A DNA stretch of 64,000 bases from Anthropogastromicrobium aceti (lineage in GTDB: Bacteria > Bacillota > Clostridia > Lachnospirales > Lachnospiraceae): NCBI RefSeq assembly GCF_025567095.1, contig NZ_JAOQJH010000002.1. One strand, 5' to 3'. Below, one piece after another: positions 1 through 8,590 of this stretch. The notes beneath the pieces are model-generated. The model did no database searches, had not been told where the DNA came from, and worked only from the letters and a program-made list of their open reading frames with translations. Each line of letters starts with the position of its first letter. The first letter of the stretch is position 1. Both the position numbers and the translations under genes were made by a program.

Positions 1-2
1 TG

Positions 3-1178
3 GAAGAACTGACTGCCTGTTATGCACAGGCATGTACATTTATTTCAAAGTATGTATTTGATCATGGCTTTATCTTAAATTTTATGAAATTGCAGGAAAC
101 ATTGTATCAGACAATTAGAACCGAATTTGGACTAAAATCACAGTTTACAATTTCTGCATTTAAGACAGTCACCGCCCGTTATAAAACGGTACAGGAACAG
201 CTGTTTCAGAACACGTATCGCTATGAAAATGAAAAAGGGGAAACACATTTCATCAGTCGGACACTGGAATGGCTTCAAAAGCCAATTGTGTTTCGTCGCC
301 CTCAGGCTGATCTTGTAAGAGGCCGGGATTACAGTTTCGTGACAGCAGATGATGGTCAAAAGCTGCTTTCTTTGAATACACTGAAAAAGCGGATTAAAGT
401 TACGTTTGATCTGCCAAAGAAATTTAAAGAATACTTTGATGGCACCTGGTCGTTTGGAAGTGGTAAGATTGTGTCTATGAATGGAAACTGGTATTTTCAT
501 ATCCCGATGACAAAGAATGTATCTGAAGAATTTTCTATGGATCATGTAAAACATGTAGTAGGAATTGACAGAGGAATACGTTTTATGGTTACTTCTTATG
601 ATGAAAAAGGAAAAGTAACCTTTGTAAGCGGAAAAGAGATTCAAAAAAAGCGAGAACACTTTCAGCAAGTACGTTCAGATCTGCAGTCAAAGGGCACAAA
701 ATCAGCAAAACGTGCATTAAAGCGTATCTCAGGACGAGAGAACCGTTGGATGTCGGATGTAAATCATCAGATATCAAAGACACTCGTTATGAAATACAAA
801 GCCGGAACGCTGTTTGTACTGGAGGATCTGAAAGGAGTCAGCTTCAGCGATGACCTTCTCGGAAAACGCAGTGCAAAAGACAGACAGGAACTACGAACAT
901 GGACATTCTACCAGTTTGAACAGGATTTAACGTACAAGGCACAGGCAATAGGATCACAGGTTTTAAAAGTAAAACCGGATTATACTTCTCAGAGATGTCC
1001 GAAATGTGGGCGAATTCAGAAAGAAAATCGTCATCATGACATTCATGAGTATATCTGTGACTGCTGTGGATATCGTTCAAATGATGATCGTGTAGGAGCA
1101 ATGAATATTCAGATACTCGGAACGATGTATGTGTCTGGTGACAGCAATCCGCGATTTGGAGTAAGAAAAGTGAACTAA
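3..1178 (+). CDS. tnpB: TnpB RNA-guided endonuclease (IS1341-type), N-terminus outside window
   Basis: The frame is open from the first bases of the window, so the protein starts further left; the internal ATG at 84 is not the start. All elements of an active TnpB are present. RuvC-I is at GIDRG (about nt 561), RuvC-II at LEDL (about nt 823), and a CPKCG...CDCCG zinc ribbon spans about nt 999-1070. RuvC-III is at NDDRVGAMNI just after the ribbon. The family cuts DNA using a guide RNA made from the 3' end of its own gene and the element end. It helps the element persist by cutting empty donor sites. It sits inside a HAD phosphatase gene. The catalytic residues look intact, so the enzyme may be active. 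Confidence 0.9.
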   Translation, partial: EELTACYAQACTFISKYVFDHGFILNFMKLQETLYQTIRTEFGLKSQFTISAFKTVTARYKTVQEQLFQNTYRYENEKGETHFISRTLEWLQKPIVFRRPQADLVRGRDYSFVTADDGQKLLSLNTLKKRIKVTFDLPKKFKEYFDGTWSFGSGKIVSMNGNWYFHIPMTKNVSEEFSMDHVKHVVGIDRGIRFMVTSYDEKGKVTFVSGKEIQKKREHFQQVRSDLQSKGTKSAKRALKRISGRENRWMSDVNHQISKTLVMKYKAGTLFVLEDLKGVSFSDDLLGKRSAKDRQELRTWTFYQFEQDLTYKAQAIGSQVLKVKPDYTSQRCPKCGRIQKENRHHDIHEYICDCCGYRSNDDRVGAMNIQILGTMYVSGDSNPRFGVRKVN

Positions 1179-1420
1179 ACATGTTTCTGCCGGATACATT
1201 CTGGCAGAAGAAAAAAGCGGGCGTTGTCAATCGCCCGGTGATGTATCCGCAATCTCATGTACCTGAGAACGCGAGCAAAAGCGCAGTCTGGGAGCATCCA
1301 TTGGATGACGCAAGGACCAGATGGGCGAGATACAAACTTCTGATGTGACCCCGCGTCATATCATACCTATCGGGTAACGGAGCCCTTAGCAAGCCCCGAT
1401 CCCTTTAGGGTCGGGAGTAA
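1100..1420 (+). ncRNA. candidate omega RNA (reRNA) of the left TnpB
   Basis: In TnpB elements the guide RNA overlaps the tnpB 3' end and runs through the element's right end, with the guide taken from flanking DNA. This stretch has no ORF, contains several GC-rich stems and ends at the element boundary. The predicted guide would be the first 15-20 bases after about 1420, inside the HAD gene. Position and extent are inferred from family knowledge only. Confidence 0.45.
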
Positions 1421-1597
1421 TTGACCGCGCTCATATGCTTTCCAATAGGAAAGATTTATGCGCTGATATAGAGAAAGTACTTCATCAGAGTATGGAATAT
1501 GAAAAGTATCGCACACCTTATGAAAAGCATAAGTTTCTCCAGCATCAAAGTCAAAGAGCGTACCATCAAGGTCAAATAATAAATGGGTATAAGTCAT
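1420..1597 (-). pseudogene. HAD-superfamily phosphatase (YjjG-like), truncated by the TnpB element
   Basis: The N-terminal part of a HAD hydrolase survives, starting at ATG 1597 with the ribosome site AGAAAGGA. The first residues MTYTHLLFDLDGTLFDFD carry HAD motif I (DLDGT). About 59 native residues remain, up to YERGQ. The frame then runs into the transposon end and stops at 1367 after unrelated residues. An intact YjjG-type nucleotidase has about 230 residues. The rest of the gene is presumably on the far side of the element, outside the window. The upstream ATGs in the same frame run through the parS palindrome and are not credible starts. Confidence 0.8.
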
Positions 1598-1664
1598 GTT
1601 AGTTTCCTTTCTGGTGATGATATATGATATCTTAACACTAAAGCAGACAATTGACAACAGGTGA

Positions 1665-1680
1665 TGTTCCACGTGGAACA
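1665..1680. promoter_or_regulatory. parS-like centromere site
   Basis: TGTTCCACGTGGAACA is a perfect 16-bp palindrome. It matches the chromosomal parS consensus (TGTTNCACGTGNAACA) bound by ParB. It lies between the truncated phosphatase gene and the serS promoter. Chromosomal parS sites cluster around the origin, and serS is origin-proximal in many Bacillota, so this supports an origin-near location. Confidence 0.75.
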
Positions 1681-1695
1681 TTCCCCACAACCTAC

Positions 1696-1724
1696 TTTAC
1701 AAAAGAGAATCCGTGGTATATAAT
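1696..1724 (+). promoter_or_regulatory. serS promoter
   Basis: TTTACA (1696-1701), a 17-base spacer and TATAAT (1719-1724), followed by a leader of about 70 bases before serS. The leader is too short for a T-box and none is seen. Confidence 0.7.
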
Positions 1725-1799
1725 AAATAATGTCTGTTTTCCTTATAAAACAAGGCATTTATTGAGTATGAGAGTAGAGACAGAAAGGTTTGGAAAACT

Positions 1800-3089
1800 A
1801 TGTTAGATATCAAGTTTGTCCGTGAGAATCCGGACGTTGTCAGACAGAACATCCGTAATAAGTTTCAGGATGCAAAGCTTCCGCTGGTTGATGAGGTAAT
1901 CGCTCTGGATCTTCGCAACCGTGAAATCAAAAAGGAAGTTGAGACCCTTCGTGCAAATCATAAGAAGGCATCTAAGCAGTATGGTGCACTTCGTGCACAG
2001 GGAAAGTTAGAAGAGGCTGAGAAGCTACGTGCAGAGGATGCTGCGTCAGAAGAACGCATGGCAGCATTGAGTGCAGAGGAGAAGCAGGTTGAGGCAGATC
2101 TGAAGCAGAAGATGATGATTATCCCGAATATCATTGATCCATCTGTTCCGATTGGAAAAGATGACAGTGAGAATGTAGAGGTTGAGCGCTTTGGCGAGCC
2201 AGTTGTTCCGGACTTTGAGGTTCCGTATCACACTGATATTATGGAGTCTTTCAACGGTATTGATCTGGACAGTGCAAGAAAAGTAGCCGGAAACGGATTC
2301 TATTATTTAATGGGTGATATCGCAAGACTGCATTCAGCAGTAATTTCCTACGCAAGAGATTTCATGATCAATCGTGGATTTACTTATTGCGTACCGCCTT
2401 TCATGATCAGAAGTGATGTTGTTACAGGTGTTATGAGCTTTGCAGAGATGGATGCAATGATGTATAAGATTGAGGGTGAGGATCTTTACCTGATCGGAAC
2501 AAGTGAGCATTCCATGATTGGAAAGTTTATTGATACTGTTAACAAGGAAGAAAATCTTCCATACACTCTGACAAGCTACTCACCATGTTTCCGTAAGGAA
2601 AAGGGAGCTCATGGTTTGGAGGAGAGAGGTGTATACCGTATCCATCAGTTCGAAAAGCAGGAGATGATCGTAATTTGTAAGCCGGAAGACAGCATGATGT
2701 GGTATGACAAGCTGTGGAAGAACACTGTAGATTTATTCCGCAGCATGGACATTCCAGTTCGTACACTTGAGTGCTGCTCTGGTGATTTGGCTGACCTTAA
2801 GGTAAAGTCTGTCGATGTTGAGGCATGGTCTCCGCGTCAGAAGAAGTATTTTGAAGTAGGAAGCTGCTCTAACTTAGGTGATGCACAGGCACGTCGTCTT
2901 GGCATCCGTGTTGTTGGACCGGATAAGACAAAGTATCTGGCTCATACTTTAAATAACACTGTAGTAGCTCCGCCGCGTATGTTGATTGCATTCTTAGAGA
3001 ACAATCTGCAGGCAGATGGAAGTGTTCGTATTCCAGAAGTTCTTCGTCCATATATGGGCGGAATGGAGAAAATGGTTCCGAAGAAATAA
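1800..3089 (+). CDS. serS: Seryl-tRNA synthetase
   Basis: A class II aminoacyl-tRNA synthetase that charges tRNA-Ser with serine in the cytoplasm. The 429 residues match the usual length. An N-terminal coiled-coil arm (about residues 25-110, charged heptads) grips the long variable arm of tRNA-Ser. The catalytic core shows GTSEHSMIG, motif 2 CFRKEKGAHGLEERGVYR and motif 3 TLNNTVVAPPRMLIAFLENN. Motif 3 differs from the TLNGSGLAVGR of Bacillus-type enzymes and from memory is typical of Lachnospiraceae SerRS; some positions (CFRKE, VEAWSP) recall archaeal enzymes. The motif 3 arginine is kept. The start at 1800 has AGAAAGG upstream. The next gene follows after 29 bases, so co-transcription is likely. 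Confidence 0.95.
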   Translation: MLDIKFVRENPDVVRQNIRNKFQDAKLPLVDEVIALDLRNREIKKEVETLRANHKKASKQYGALRAQGKLEEAEKLRAEDAASEERMAALSAEEKQVEADLKQKMMIIPNIIDPSVPIGKDDSENVEVERFGEPVVPDFEVPYHTDIMESFNGIDLDSARKVAGNGFYYLMGDIARLHSAVISYARDFMINRGFTYCVPPFMIRSDVVTGVMSFAEMDAMMYKIEGEDLYLIGTSEHSMIGKFIDTVNKEENLPYTLTSYSPCFRKEKGAHGLEERGVYRIHQFEKQEMIVICKPEDSMMWYDKLWKNTVDLFRSMDIPVRTLECCSGDLADLKVKSVDVEAWSPRQKKYFEVGSCSNLGDAQARRLGIRVVGPDKTKYLAHTLNNTVVAPPRMLIAFLENNLQADGSVRIPEVLRPYMGGMEKMVPKK

Positions 3090-3118
3090 AAGTATAAAAT
3101 GATAAAGGAGGAAATTTT

Positions 3119-3997
3119 ATGCACGCATACTTACCAGCAATCGGATTTGGGCAAATCAAGAAAAAGTCTCAGCTTCAGCAGCTGTTAAGCAGCGTGCAGA
3201 ATTTCCCAGATCAGGTTCAAAAAATTCGTCTGGATGAGGAGAGCAGTCTTGTCGTCTATACAAAGGAAGTTGCACCAGACATCGGTCTTATGATCTGTGG
3301 TGAAGAGGATATGCAGGGCAGCTTTCAGATGGAATATTATGAGCCATATATTAACAGTAATGTCTGTTCTTCTAAGGCAGAATGCAGCATAGAAAAGGAA
3401 AGTGCGAGAGAAGCGTATGATGGCGTCTGTGATGATTGCCGATTAGGACTGAATCTGATTTTTTCTGTAAATAATTTTATGGAATATCGAAAATATCAGG
3501 TACTGCAGGGATTTTTTCCAACGGTGACAGATGCCTGTCTTTCTGCTTTGTGTACGCAGGGAAAAATTTTACTCCCCATTTTGAAGAGACCAGAGGCTGC
3601 TCGTATTGCAAAGAAAAAGGAACAGGGACGTCAGAAACTGATTGAGGCAGCAAGAGAAGGAAATCAAGAAGCAATTGACAGCTTGACAATTGATGATATG
3701 AATTTGAGTAATAAAGTAGGCAGGTTGTTAAATAGTTGTGATATCTATACAATGGTTGAATCAAGTATTATGCCATGTGGAATGGAGAGTGATCGATATA
3801 CAATCATTGGTGAAATTCTAAATGTGGTGCCTCTTGTAAATGAAATCAGCAAGGAGCCGCTGTGCCAGATGGATGTGAAGTGCAATAATATTTGTATACG
3901 CGTTTTGGTGAACCGTTCAGGGCTGATGGGAGAGCCGATGGCAGGACGACGTTTTAAGGGCGATATTTGGCTGCAGGGAGTGGTAAACTTTGTTTGA
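3119..3997 (+). CDS. DUF3881-like conserved protein
   Basis: A soluble protein of 292 residues with no signal peptide or membrane segment. It starts MHAYLPAIGFGQI behind a strong site (AAAGGAGGAAATTTT). The sequence and its place next to serS fit the DUF3881 family of Lachnospiraceae, whose function is unknown; the assignment is from memory of the family. A cysteine set in the first half (CSSKAEC, then CDDC at about residues 101-104) could bind metal or form disulfides. It is probably co-transcribed with serS, which suggests a housekeeping role. The promoter of the downstream tRNA overlaps its stop codon. Confidence 0.65.
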   Translation: MHAYLPAIGFGQIKKKSQLQQLLSSVQNFPDQVQKIRLDEESSLVVYTKEVAPDIGLMICGEEDMQGSFQMEYYEPYINSNVCSSKAECSIEKESAREAYDGVCDDCRLGLNLIFSVNNFMEYRKYQVLQGFFPTVTDACLSALCTQGKILLPILKRPEAARIAKKKEQGRQKLIEAAREGNQEAIDSLTIDDMNLSNKVGRLLNSCDIYTMVESSIMPCGMESDRYTIIGEILNVVPLVNEISKEPLCQMDVKCNNICIRVLVNRSGLMGEPMAGRRFKGDIWLQGVVNFV

Positions 3998-4022
3998 CAG
4001 ACAACAGAAAGTATGCTATTAT
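3994..4022 (+). promoter_or_regulatory. tRNA-Arg promoter
   Basis: TTGACA (3994-3999) overlaps the stop codon of the preceding gene. A 17-base spacer leads to TATTAT (4017-4022). Confidence 0.65.
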
Positions 4023-4088
4023 AAATGGCGTGTGAGGCACCATTTTATGGTAAAAAAGAATGGATTGCCTGATGCATATGTGAATAAA

Positions 4089-4160
4089 GTTCTCTTAGTT
4101 AAATGGATATAACAGGGACCTCCTAAGTCTCAGTTGTGGGTTCGATTCCCGCAGGGAACA
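4089..4160 (+). tRNA. tRNA-Arg(CCU)
   Basis: A full cloverleaf can be folded. The acceptor stem is GTTCTCT/AGGGAAC, the D arm GTTA...TAAC, and the anticodon stem GGGAC/GTCTC with loop CTCCTAA (anticodon CCT, reads AGG). The T arm is GTGGG/CCCGC with loop TTCGATT. CCA is not encoded. Promoter upstream and intrinsic terminator downstream make it a single-gene unit. Confidence 0.93.
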
Positions 4161-4170
4161 GTTGTTTGAA

Positions 4171-4205
4171 GCAGTAATGATTAAGAAAATTCATTACTGC
4201 TTTTT
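4171..4205 (+). terminator. Intrinsic terminator after tRNA-Arg
   Basis: A 10-bp perfect stem GCAGTAATGA / TCATTACTGC with a 10-base loop, followed by TTTTT. Confidence 0.85.
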
Positions 4206-4328
4206 ACTCCAAAATGAGAGGTAATGATTTCCACCCGGTATTTTCAAGTATTGTGTAATATAGGAAAAGGGTTGTCAAAATCTGTAAAATTGGTTTTCTT
4301 GTCTGAGAAATTAGACCTGAGAGATATA

Positions 4329-4374
4329 AAACGCTCAGATTAGATTTACGAAAAATCTAGTCTGGGCGTTTTTT
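4329..4374 (+). terminator. Terminator-like hairpin before a tiny ORF
   Basis: Long imperfect stem (AACGCTCAGA...TCTGGGCGTT with inner TAGATTT/AATCTA) followed by TTTT. It stands between the tRNA unit and the 29-codon ORF at 4399. It could end transcription or act as an attenuator for whatever once followed. Confidence 0.6.
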
Positions 4375-4398
4375 AGTCCGGGGAAAAGGAGGTTAAAA

Positions 4399-4488
4399 AT
4401 GAATACAGGTAGTGAGAAACAGAGAGACCGTGATGAAAAAGTTGTGGAGACTTCATCTAGTGAAAGCAAGCATCATTTTGGGTATTAG
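4399..4488 (+). other. Tiny ORF (29 codons), probable gene remnant
   Basis: The ORF begins MNTGSEKQRDRDEK and ends KHHFGY. It has an excellent ribosome site (AAAAGGAGGTTAAAA) and follows a terminator-like hairpin. It is hydrophilic and highly charged, and I do not recognise it. It stops just before the convergent GH2 gene, so it may be the 5' end of a lost gene whose leader survives, or a genuine small protein. Confidence 0.35.
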
Positions 4489-4491
4489 AAA

Positions 4492-7014
4492 TTATTTTAT
4501 TGTGAATGCTATTTTTTTCTCATCAAGTCCTTCACACCCTACAGTCAAGGTACACATACCAGTCTGGTATCCACTGCGGATGATCGCTGTTGCCGTTCCG
4601 TGGTAGGAAGTGAAAGTTCCAGAGGTATAATTCTCGTCTGTAATCGGATTGGATGAACCGAAGGCAGCCAGCGAGCCAACACCTTCCACTGCTGCACTGA
4701 GTCTGAGTGCTGCGTCTGGAACAACAATTCCATTTTCATCTACGATTTCTACGCGAACGTAAGCTACCTCATGTCCGTTGGCGGAGAGTTCTTTTTTCTC
4801 TTGGATGAGACGAAGCTCTTTTGCCGGTCCGGTAGTGACAAGTGTATCCCGTGAGATTTCTTTTCCATCTTTATAGCTGACAGCTTCCAAAGTTCCCGGA
4901 AGATAGGTCAGGTCAAAGAGAAAGCTATGTGGAAGATCTGCTGCAAGGCGTGTTCCGGAAGTAAGCTTACCAACGGAAGTACCATTCTGGATCAGTTCTA
5001 CTTCATCTCCATTGGAAAAGACAGCGACCTGTACTGGTTTTTGATCAGCGTCTTTCCAATTCCAGTTCTTTGCGACATTTGTAAATCCCCAGTTACCGAT
5101 CAGTTCTTTTTTTCCAAAGACATCAGGGTCATAGGAGTATAAGTAAGTCTTATTATTTCCCCATACAATGCTGCGGTAAGCCCCCTGTGGCAGCAAACAG
5201 CCATTGATATCTACGTCTGCGTCATTCGCAAAACGCCAAGGGAATTGTGAACTATAAGACATCAAAGCAAAGGACCCTATTTTAAATAATGGATCATCCG
5301 GCTCAAGGAAAACAGATTTTCCAATACCGGCTTCTCCGATATAATCATATGCTGTCCATGTGAAATCACCGATGACATAAGGCGTACTCTCTACCATTGG
5401 CCAGTGAATGCCAATTTCTTTTGGATAATTTTCAGATCCAAGGATGACACGCTCAGGGAACATCTCATGATCCAGTGGATATTTATCTTCCATATAGTTG
5501 TATCCGACAATATCAAGACCATTTGTGAATGCTTCGGAGTATTCTTCCCAGCTGGTATCATTTTTACCAGTGTCCGCATTCTGTATGGAAACAGTGTCTT
5601 CAGAGACTTCTCTCATTATTTTTTTCATGTTTTCCAGTGACAACTCTTCATCAAGTCCGCTCCAGTAGGAACAGATTGCATTGGAGATTGGTCTGCTGGG
5701 ATCAAGTGTACGTGCAGCTTCTGCAATGCGTGTGGCAAGTGTATAACCATTATTCAGACCTCCACGTTCCGAAATTTCATTTCCGGTAGACCATATGATA
5801 ACGGATGGATGATTACGGTCCCGCTTCATAAAGAGGGTGAGATCCTTTTTCCAGTCTGCATCGAAAAACTGATTATAGTCACCAGGCCGTTTCATAATTC
5901 CCCAGGCATCAAAAGCCTCATCGTAAACATACATACCAAGCCGGTCACAGACTTCCATCAGTGCGGCAGACGGTGGATTGTGTGTTGTGCGGACTGCATT
6001 AAATCCAATTTTTTTTAAAGTAGAAATCTTGCGGTACTCAGCATCGTAAAGTGATACAGCGCCGAGCATGCCATTGTCATGATGGATACAGCCACCTTTT
6101 AATTTCACTGTTTTTCCATTGATACGTAATCCATGTTTTACATCTGCCGTTATCGTCTTAACACCGAAAAGAACGGAAGTTTCATCTGTTGTATTTTTCT
6201 CAGATGGAACAAAATGAGTTTTAAACACACCAAGATCTGTGACTCTGGCATGCAGTTTATAAAGGTTTGGATTCTCTACATCCCAAAGTTCCGGATTCTC
6301 AAGTGTCAGATTCAGGTATGCAGTATCCGTAGTGTTAGGGTTGATCTGCATTTTCTGTTTCCGACTGAGAAGGACTTCATCACTTCCGTCTTTTGTGAGA
6401 AATACTTCTACAAGTGCCATTTTATTTTCTAAAGTTTCATTCTGTAATTCTACTTCTGTGTGAAGATAGGCACATACGGGATTGCCAAGTGTATCATATT
6501 CAATGGATTTGGTATAACCAAAGATTCCATCCGAAGCAATATGAAGCTTTGGCATATGAAGCAATTCTATGCTGCGGAAGATTCCGGCACCGGAATACCA
6601 ACGGGAATTAGGCTGCATACTTGGGGCTACAGTGATAGTTACACGGTTCTTCTTTCCAAAATAGAGATAAGGTGTAATATTTACGGAAAATGGAATATAG
6701 CCGTTGTGCTGCAGAATTGCCTTACATCCATTGATGTCGACCGTAGCATTCATCATAATCCCGTCAAAATGCAGATAGACTGCTTCCTGTTCCCATTCCT
6801 GCGGGATGTCGATTAATTTTGTGTAATAAGCAACACCTTGTGTATAATAGCCGCTGGCAGGACCGGAAGCGGCGCTTTCGCTGACATTACTTTCAATCAT
6901 ATAATCATGCGGCAGATTCACTTCCCGAATGGATTTTGCTTTTTCAGCATCTGGAAATTCATCATAGAGTCCATGTTGAAACTGCCAGCATTGATCAATA
7001 TTCTGATTGCGCAT
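4492..7014 (-). CDS. GH2 beta-galactosidase (intracellular)
   Basis: An 840-residue glycoside hydrolase family 2 enzyme expected to cleave beta-galactosides or a related beta-glycoside in the cytoplasm; there is no signal peptide. The N-terminal jelly-roll sugar-binding domain shows LPHDY and PNSRWYSGAGIFR. An immunoglobulin-like domain follows, then the TIM barrel with acid/base Glu413 (STGNEI) and likely nucleophile Glu528 (LGSENYP). C-terminal beta domains of the DUF4982 and Ig-like type make up the last 230 residues. The start at 7014 has AAGGAGGAG. It is transcribed divergently from an AraC regulator, which probably controls it. Substrate specificity cannot be read from sequence; beta-glucuronidase or mannosidase activity is less likely. 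Confidence 0.85.
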   Translation of the reverse strand: MRNQNIDQCWQFQHGLYDEFPDAEKAKSIREVNLPHDYMIESNVSESAASGPASGYYTQGVAYYTKLIDIPQEWEQEAVYLHFDGIMMNATVDINGCKAILQHNGYIPFSVNITPYLYFGKKNRVTITVAPSMQPNSRWYSGAGIFRSIELLHMPKLHIASDGIFGYTKSIEYDTLGNPVCAYLHTEVELQNETLENKMALVEVFLTKDGSDEVLLSRKQKMQINPNTTDTAYLNLTLENPELWDVENPNLYKLHARVTDLGVFKTHFVPSEKNTTDETSVLFGVKTITADVKHGLRINGKTVKLKGGCIHHDNGMLGAVSLYDAEYRKISTLKKIGFNAVRTTHNPPSAALMEVCDRLGMYVYDEAFDAWGIMKRPGDYNQFFDADWKKDLTLFMKRDRNHPSVIIWSTGNEISERGGLNNGYTLATRIAEAARTLDPSRPISNAICSYWSGLDEELSLENMKKIMREVSEDTVSIQNADTGKNDTSWEEYSEAFTNGLDIVGYNYMEDKYPLDHEMFPERVILGSENYPKEIGIHWPMVESTPYVIGDFTWTAYDYIGEAGIGKSVFLEPDDPLFKIGSFALMSYSSQFPWRFANDADVDINGCLLPQGAYRSIVWGNNKTYLYSYDPDVFGKKELIGNWGFTNVAKNWNWKDADQKPVQVAVFSNGDEVELIQNGTSVGKLTSGTRLAADLPHSFLFDLTYLPGTLEAVSYKDGKEISRDTLVTTGPAKELRLIQEKKELSANGHEVAYVRVEIVDENGIVVPDAALRLSAAVEGVGSLAAFGSSNPITDENYTSGTFTSYHGTATAIIRSGYQTGMCTLTVGCEGLDEKKIAFTIK

Positions 7015-7093
7015 AATAAGCTCCTCCTTGATTTCATAGTTGGGTCTTTCGACATAACATCATTTAATTTTATGATAAAACGAAACAACGGGA

Positions 7094-7122
7094 ATGACAA
7101 TGACTAAAGAAAATGGTATAGT
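7094..7122 (+). promoter_or_regulatory. Promoter of the AraC regulator
   Basis: ATGACA (7094-7099), a 17-base spacer and TATAGT (7117-7122), in the 156-base gap shared with the divergent GH2 gene. Confidence 0.55.
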
Positions 7123-7170
7123 AAATAATAAGGACGAAATGCACGAATTATAAAATGGGGGATACATAAA

Positions 7171-8235
7171 GTGAAAGTGAAGAAAATAACGAAATATCAG
7201 AGAATAATTGACAGAATCAAGGAAATAAGAAGATTCTACATGGATTTGGAAAAACAACAAGAATATGACGAATTGCCCTATTTTGGAGAGGCGAATCAGG
7301 CATCTTCTGCAGCAAACAGGAAGATTGCAGAGAAAATGTCTACGTTATTAATTGTTTATGGAAAGGAAGGAATGGAATGGAGTATAAGTCCAGCAGGACA
7401 GCGTTTAGTCCGAAGAGAATTTCCAAGACGCAGTTGGTTTCATAAGCATGAGTATGTGGAAATCCTTTATGTCATTGAAGGGAGCTTTACGCAGATTCTG
7501 TTGGGAGAAGAAATCCGGTTTGAACAAGGAGAGTTTGTGATTACAGATCAGAATTGTGAACATGCGGATTACATAGAGGCCAAGGATGCAGCGGTACTGT
7601 TTTTACAGATTCGATCAGATTATCTGGAGCAGCTGCTGCGAAGTTATGATGGGACAGATGAGATGCAGAGATTTCTGTTTCATGCGTTATGGAGACAAAA
7701 AAGAGAACAGAGTTTTTTACAACTTCAAAGATCCAAAAAATATTCCCGCAAGGAGATAGACATTGAGCAATTATTAGAAAATCTTCTGGCTGAAGATTTA
7801 TCAAGGGAACCCGGATATGAACAGATCGAGCATGGACTTATGATTCGTCTTTTACAGTATTTATGCTGGGCATATATTCCACAGCTTCATACCGACAGTA
7901 AAGAAAGCAGGGAAAAAGCATTACTGTACGAATTGGAGTGCTACATCCGGGAGAATGTTGCAAAAGTGACGGTTTCTGAACTCGAAAAAGAATTTCATTA
8001 TCATAGAAATTATTATTCTTTGATTTTAAAGAAATACCGGGGAAAATCATTCCAGCAATATGTCATTGAAATACGCATGAAGTACGCAAAGCAGCTGTTG
8101 GAACAGACGACACTGTCCGTTAAACAGGTCGCACAGCAGATAGGGTATGAAAATGTAAGTCATTTCTATCATTTGTTTGAGAAGTATTATGGAAAGACAC
8201 CCAGAGAGATCAGGAGCAGAGAAGGAGAGATTTAA
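7171..8235 (+). CDS. AraC-family transcriptional regulator with cupin sensor
   Basis: 354 residues. The N-terminal half has a cupin-type sensing region (GQRLVRREFPRRSWFHKHEYVEILYV, with the HxH-like HKHEY at about residue 91). The C-terminal 100 residues form an AraC double helix-turn-helix, with FHYHRNYYSLILKKYRGKSF, then VKQVAQQIGYENVSHFYHLF and the usual KTPREIR end. It probably binds the intergenic region and activates the divergent GH2 gene in response to a sugar. The start is GTG at 7171 behind GGGGGAT; ATG at 7240 is an alternative. Its last codons overlap a leftover piece of a TetR gene, so the 3' end sits at an old rearrangement junction. Confidence 0.88.
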   Translation: MKVKKITKYQRIIDRIKEIRRFYMDLEKQQEYDELPYFGEANQASSAANRKIAEKMSTLLIVYGKEGMEWSISPAGQRLVRREFPRRSWFHKHEYVEILYVIEGSFTQILLGEEIRFEQGEFVITDQNCEHADYIEAKDAAVLFLQIRSDYLEQLLRSYDGTDEMQRFLFHALWRQKREQSFLQLQRSKKYSRKEIDIEQLLENLLAEDLSREPGYEQIEHGLMIRLLQYLCWAYIPQLHTDSKESREKALLYELECYIRENVAKVTVSELEKEFHYHRNYYSLILKKYRGKSFQQYVIEIRMKYAKQLLEQTTLSVKQVAQQIGYENVSHFYHLFEKYYGKTPREIRSREGEI

Positions 8236-8401
8236 TGAGCAGTATCCAGATTTGATGAATAAAGGATATTTTACTGATGTTGATTATGATACGATGAGAC
8301 TTGGTACTTTTTATTATGCGGGTGGTATTTATTATATCCTAAGACAGTGGCTTACAGAGCCAATCAATAAAACACCACAGGAAGAAGCCTTCGCTTATTA
8401 G
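8228..8401 (+). pseudogene. TetR-family regulator, C-terminal fragment
   Basis: An open stretch directly after, and overlapping, the AraC stop codon encodes the end of a TetR-type ligand domain (FYYAGGIYYILRQWLTEPINKTPQE). This block is characteristic of the C-terminal helices of TetR_C proteins. No helix-turn-helix domain, start codon or ribosome site precedes it, so this is a remnant of about 57 residues from a normal 190. It marks the left edge of a rearranged region. Confidence 0.65.
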
Positions 8402-8422
8402 AAAGCTCCTTTTCTGCATACC

Positions 8423-8590
8423 TTACTTTTTCAGCTTTAAGCCATCTCGAAATGCTTCGCCCACACCAGAATAGGAGAAAGAAATGATAGCAATGCCGAC
8501 ATTAGCTAAGTTTGGAGGTGGTGCGTGGTCCAGTAAATGGTAAACAATGAGGATACTAGGCGGTGTTCGTTTGCTAGCTTTTCTAATTTC
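8423..8590 (-). pseudogene. Possible ABC permease (DppC/OppC-like) C-terminal fragment
   Basis: Read on the minus strand, the segment ends PNLANVGIAIISFSYS then GVGEAFRDGLKLKK and stops at 8425-8423. The pattern of a hydrophobic helix followed by G...FRDGL resembles the last helix and RDAL tail of oligopeptide-type permeases. There is no start codon or upstream domain. The family call is tentative. Confidence 0.35.

Larger units (their letters stand above)
1..1420 (+). mobile_element. TnpB-only IS200/IS605-family element, right part
   Basis: The window opens inside a tnpB reading frame. After its stop come about 240 bases of structured non-coding DNA ending in a hairpin (CCCGATCCC / GGGTCGGG, about 1396-1416). 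Immediately after that, a HAD phosphatase gene on the other strand resumes in frame, so the element interrupts it. The right boundary is estimated at 1415-1425. No tnpA is visible; the left end lies outside the window. IS200/IS605 elements insert without target duplication, so the exact edge needs an empty-site sequence. Confidence 0.75.

Noticed and set aside
1725..1799. T-box leader before serS
   Set aside because: The leader is only about 70 bases and has no specifier stem, T-box sequence or terminator.
4412..4606. Plus-strand 64-codon ORF overlapping the GH2 3' end
   Set aside because: It shadows the GH2 coding strand. The plausible tiny ORF with a ribosome site is the one at 4399 in another frame.
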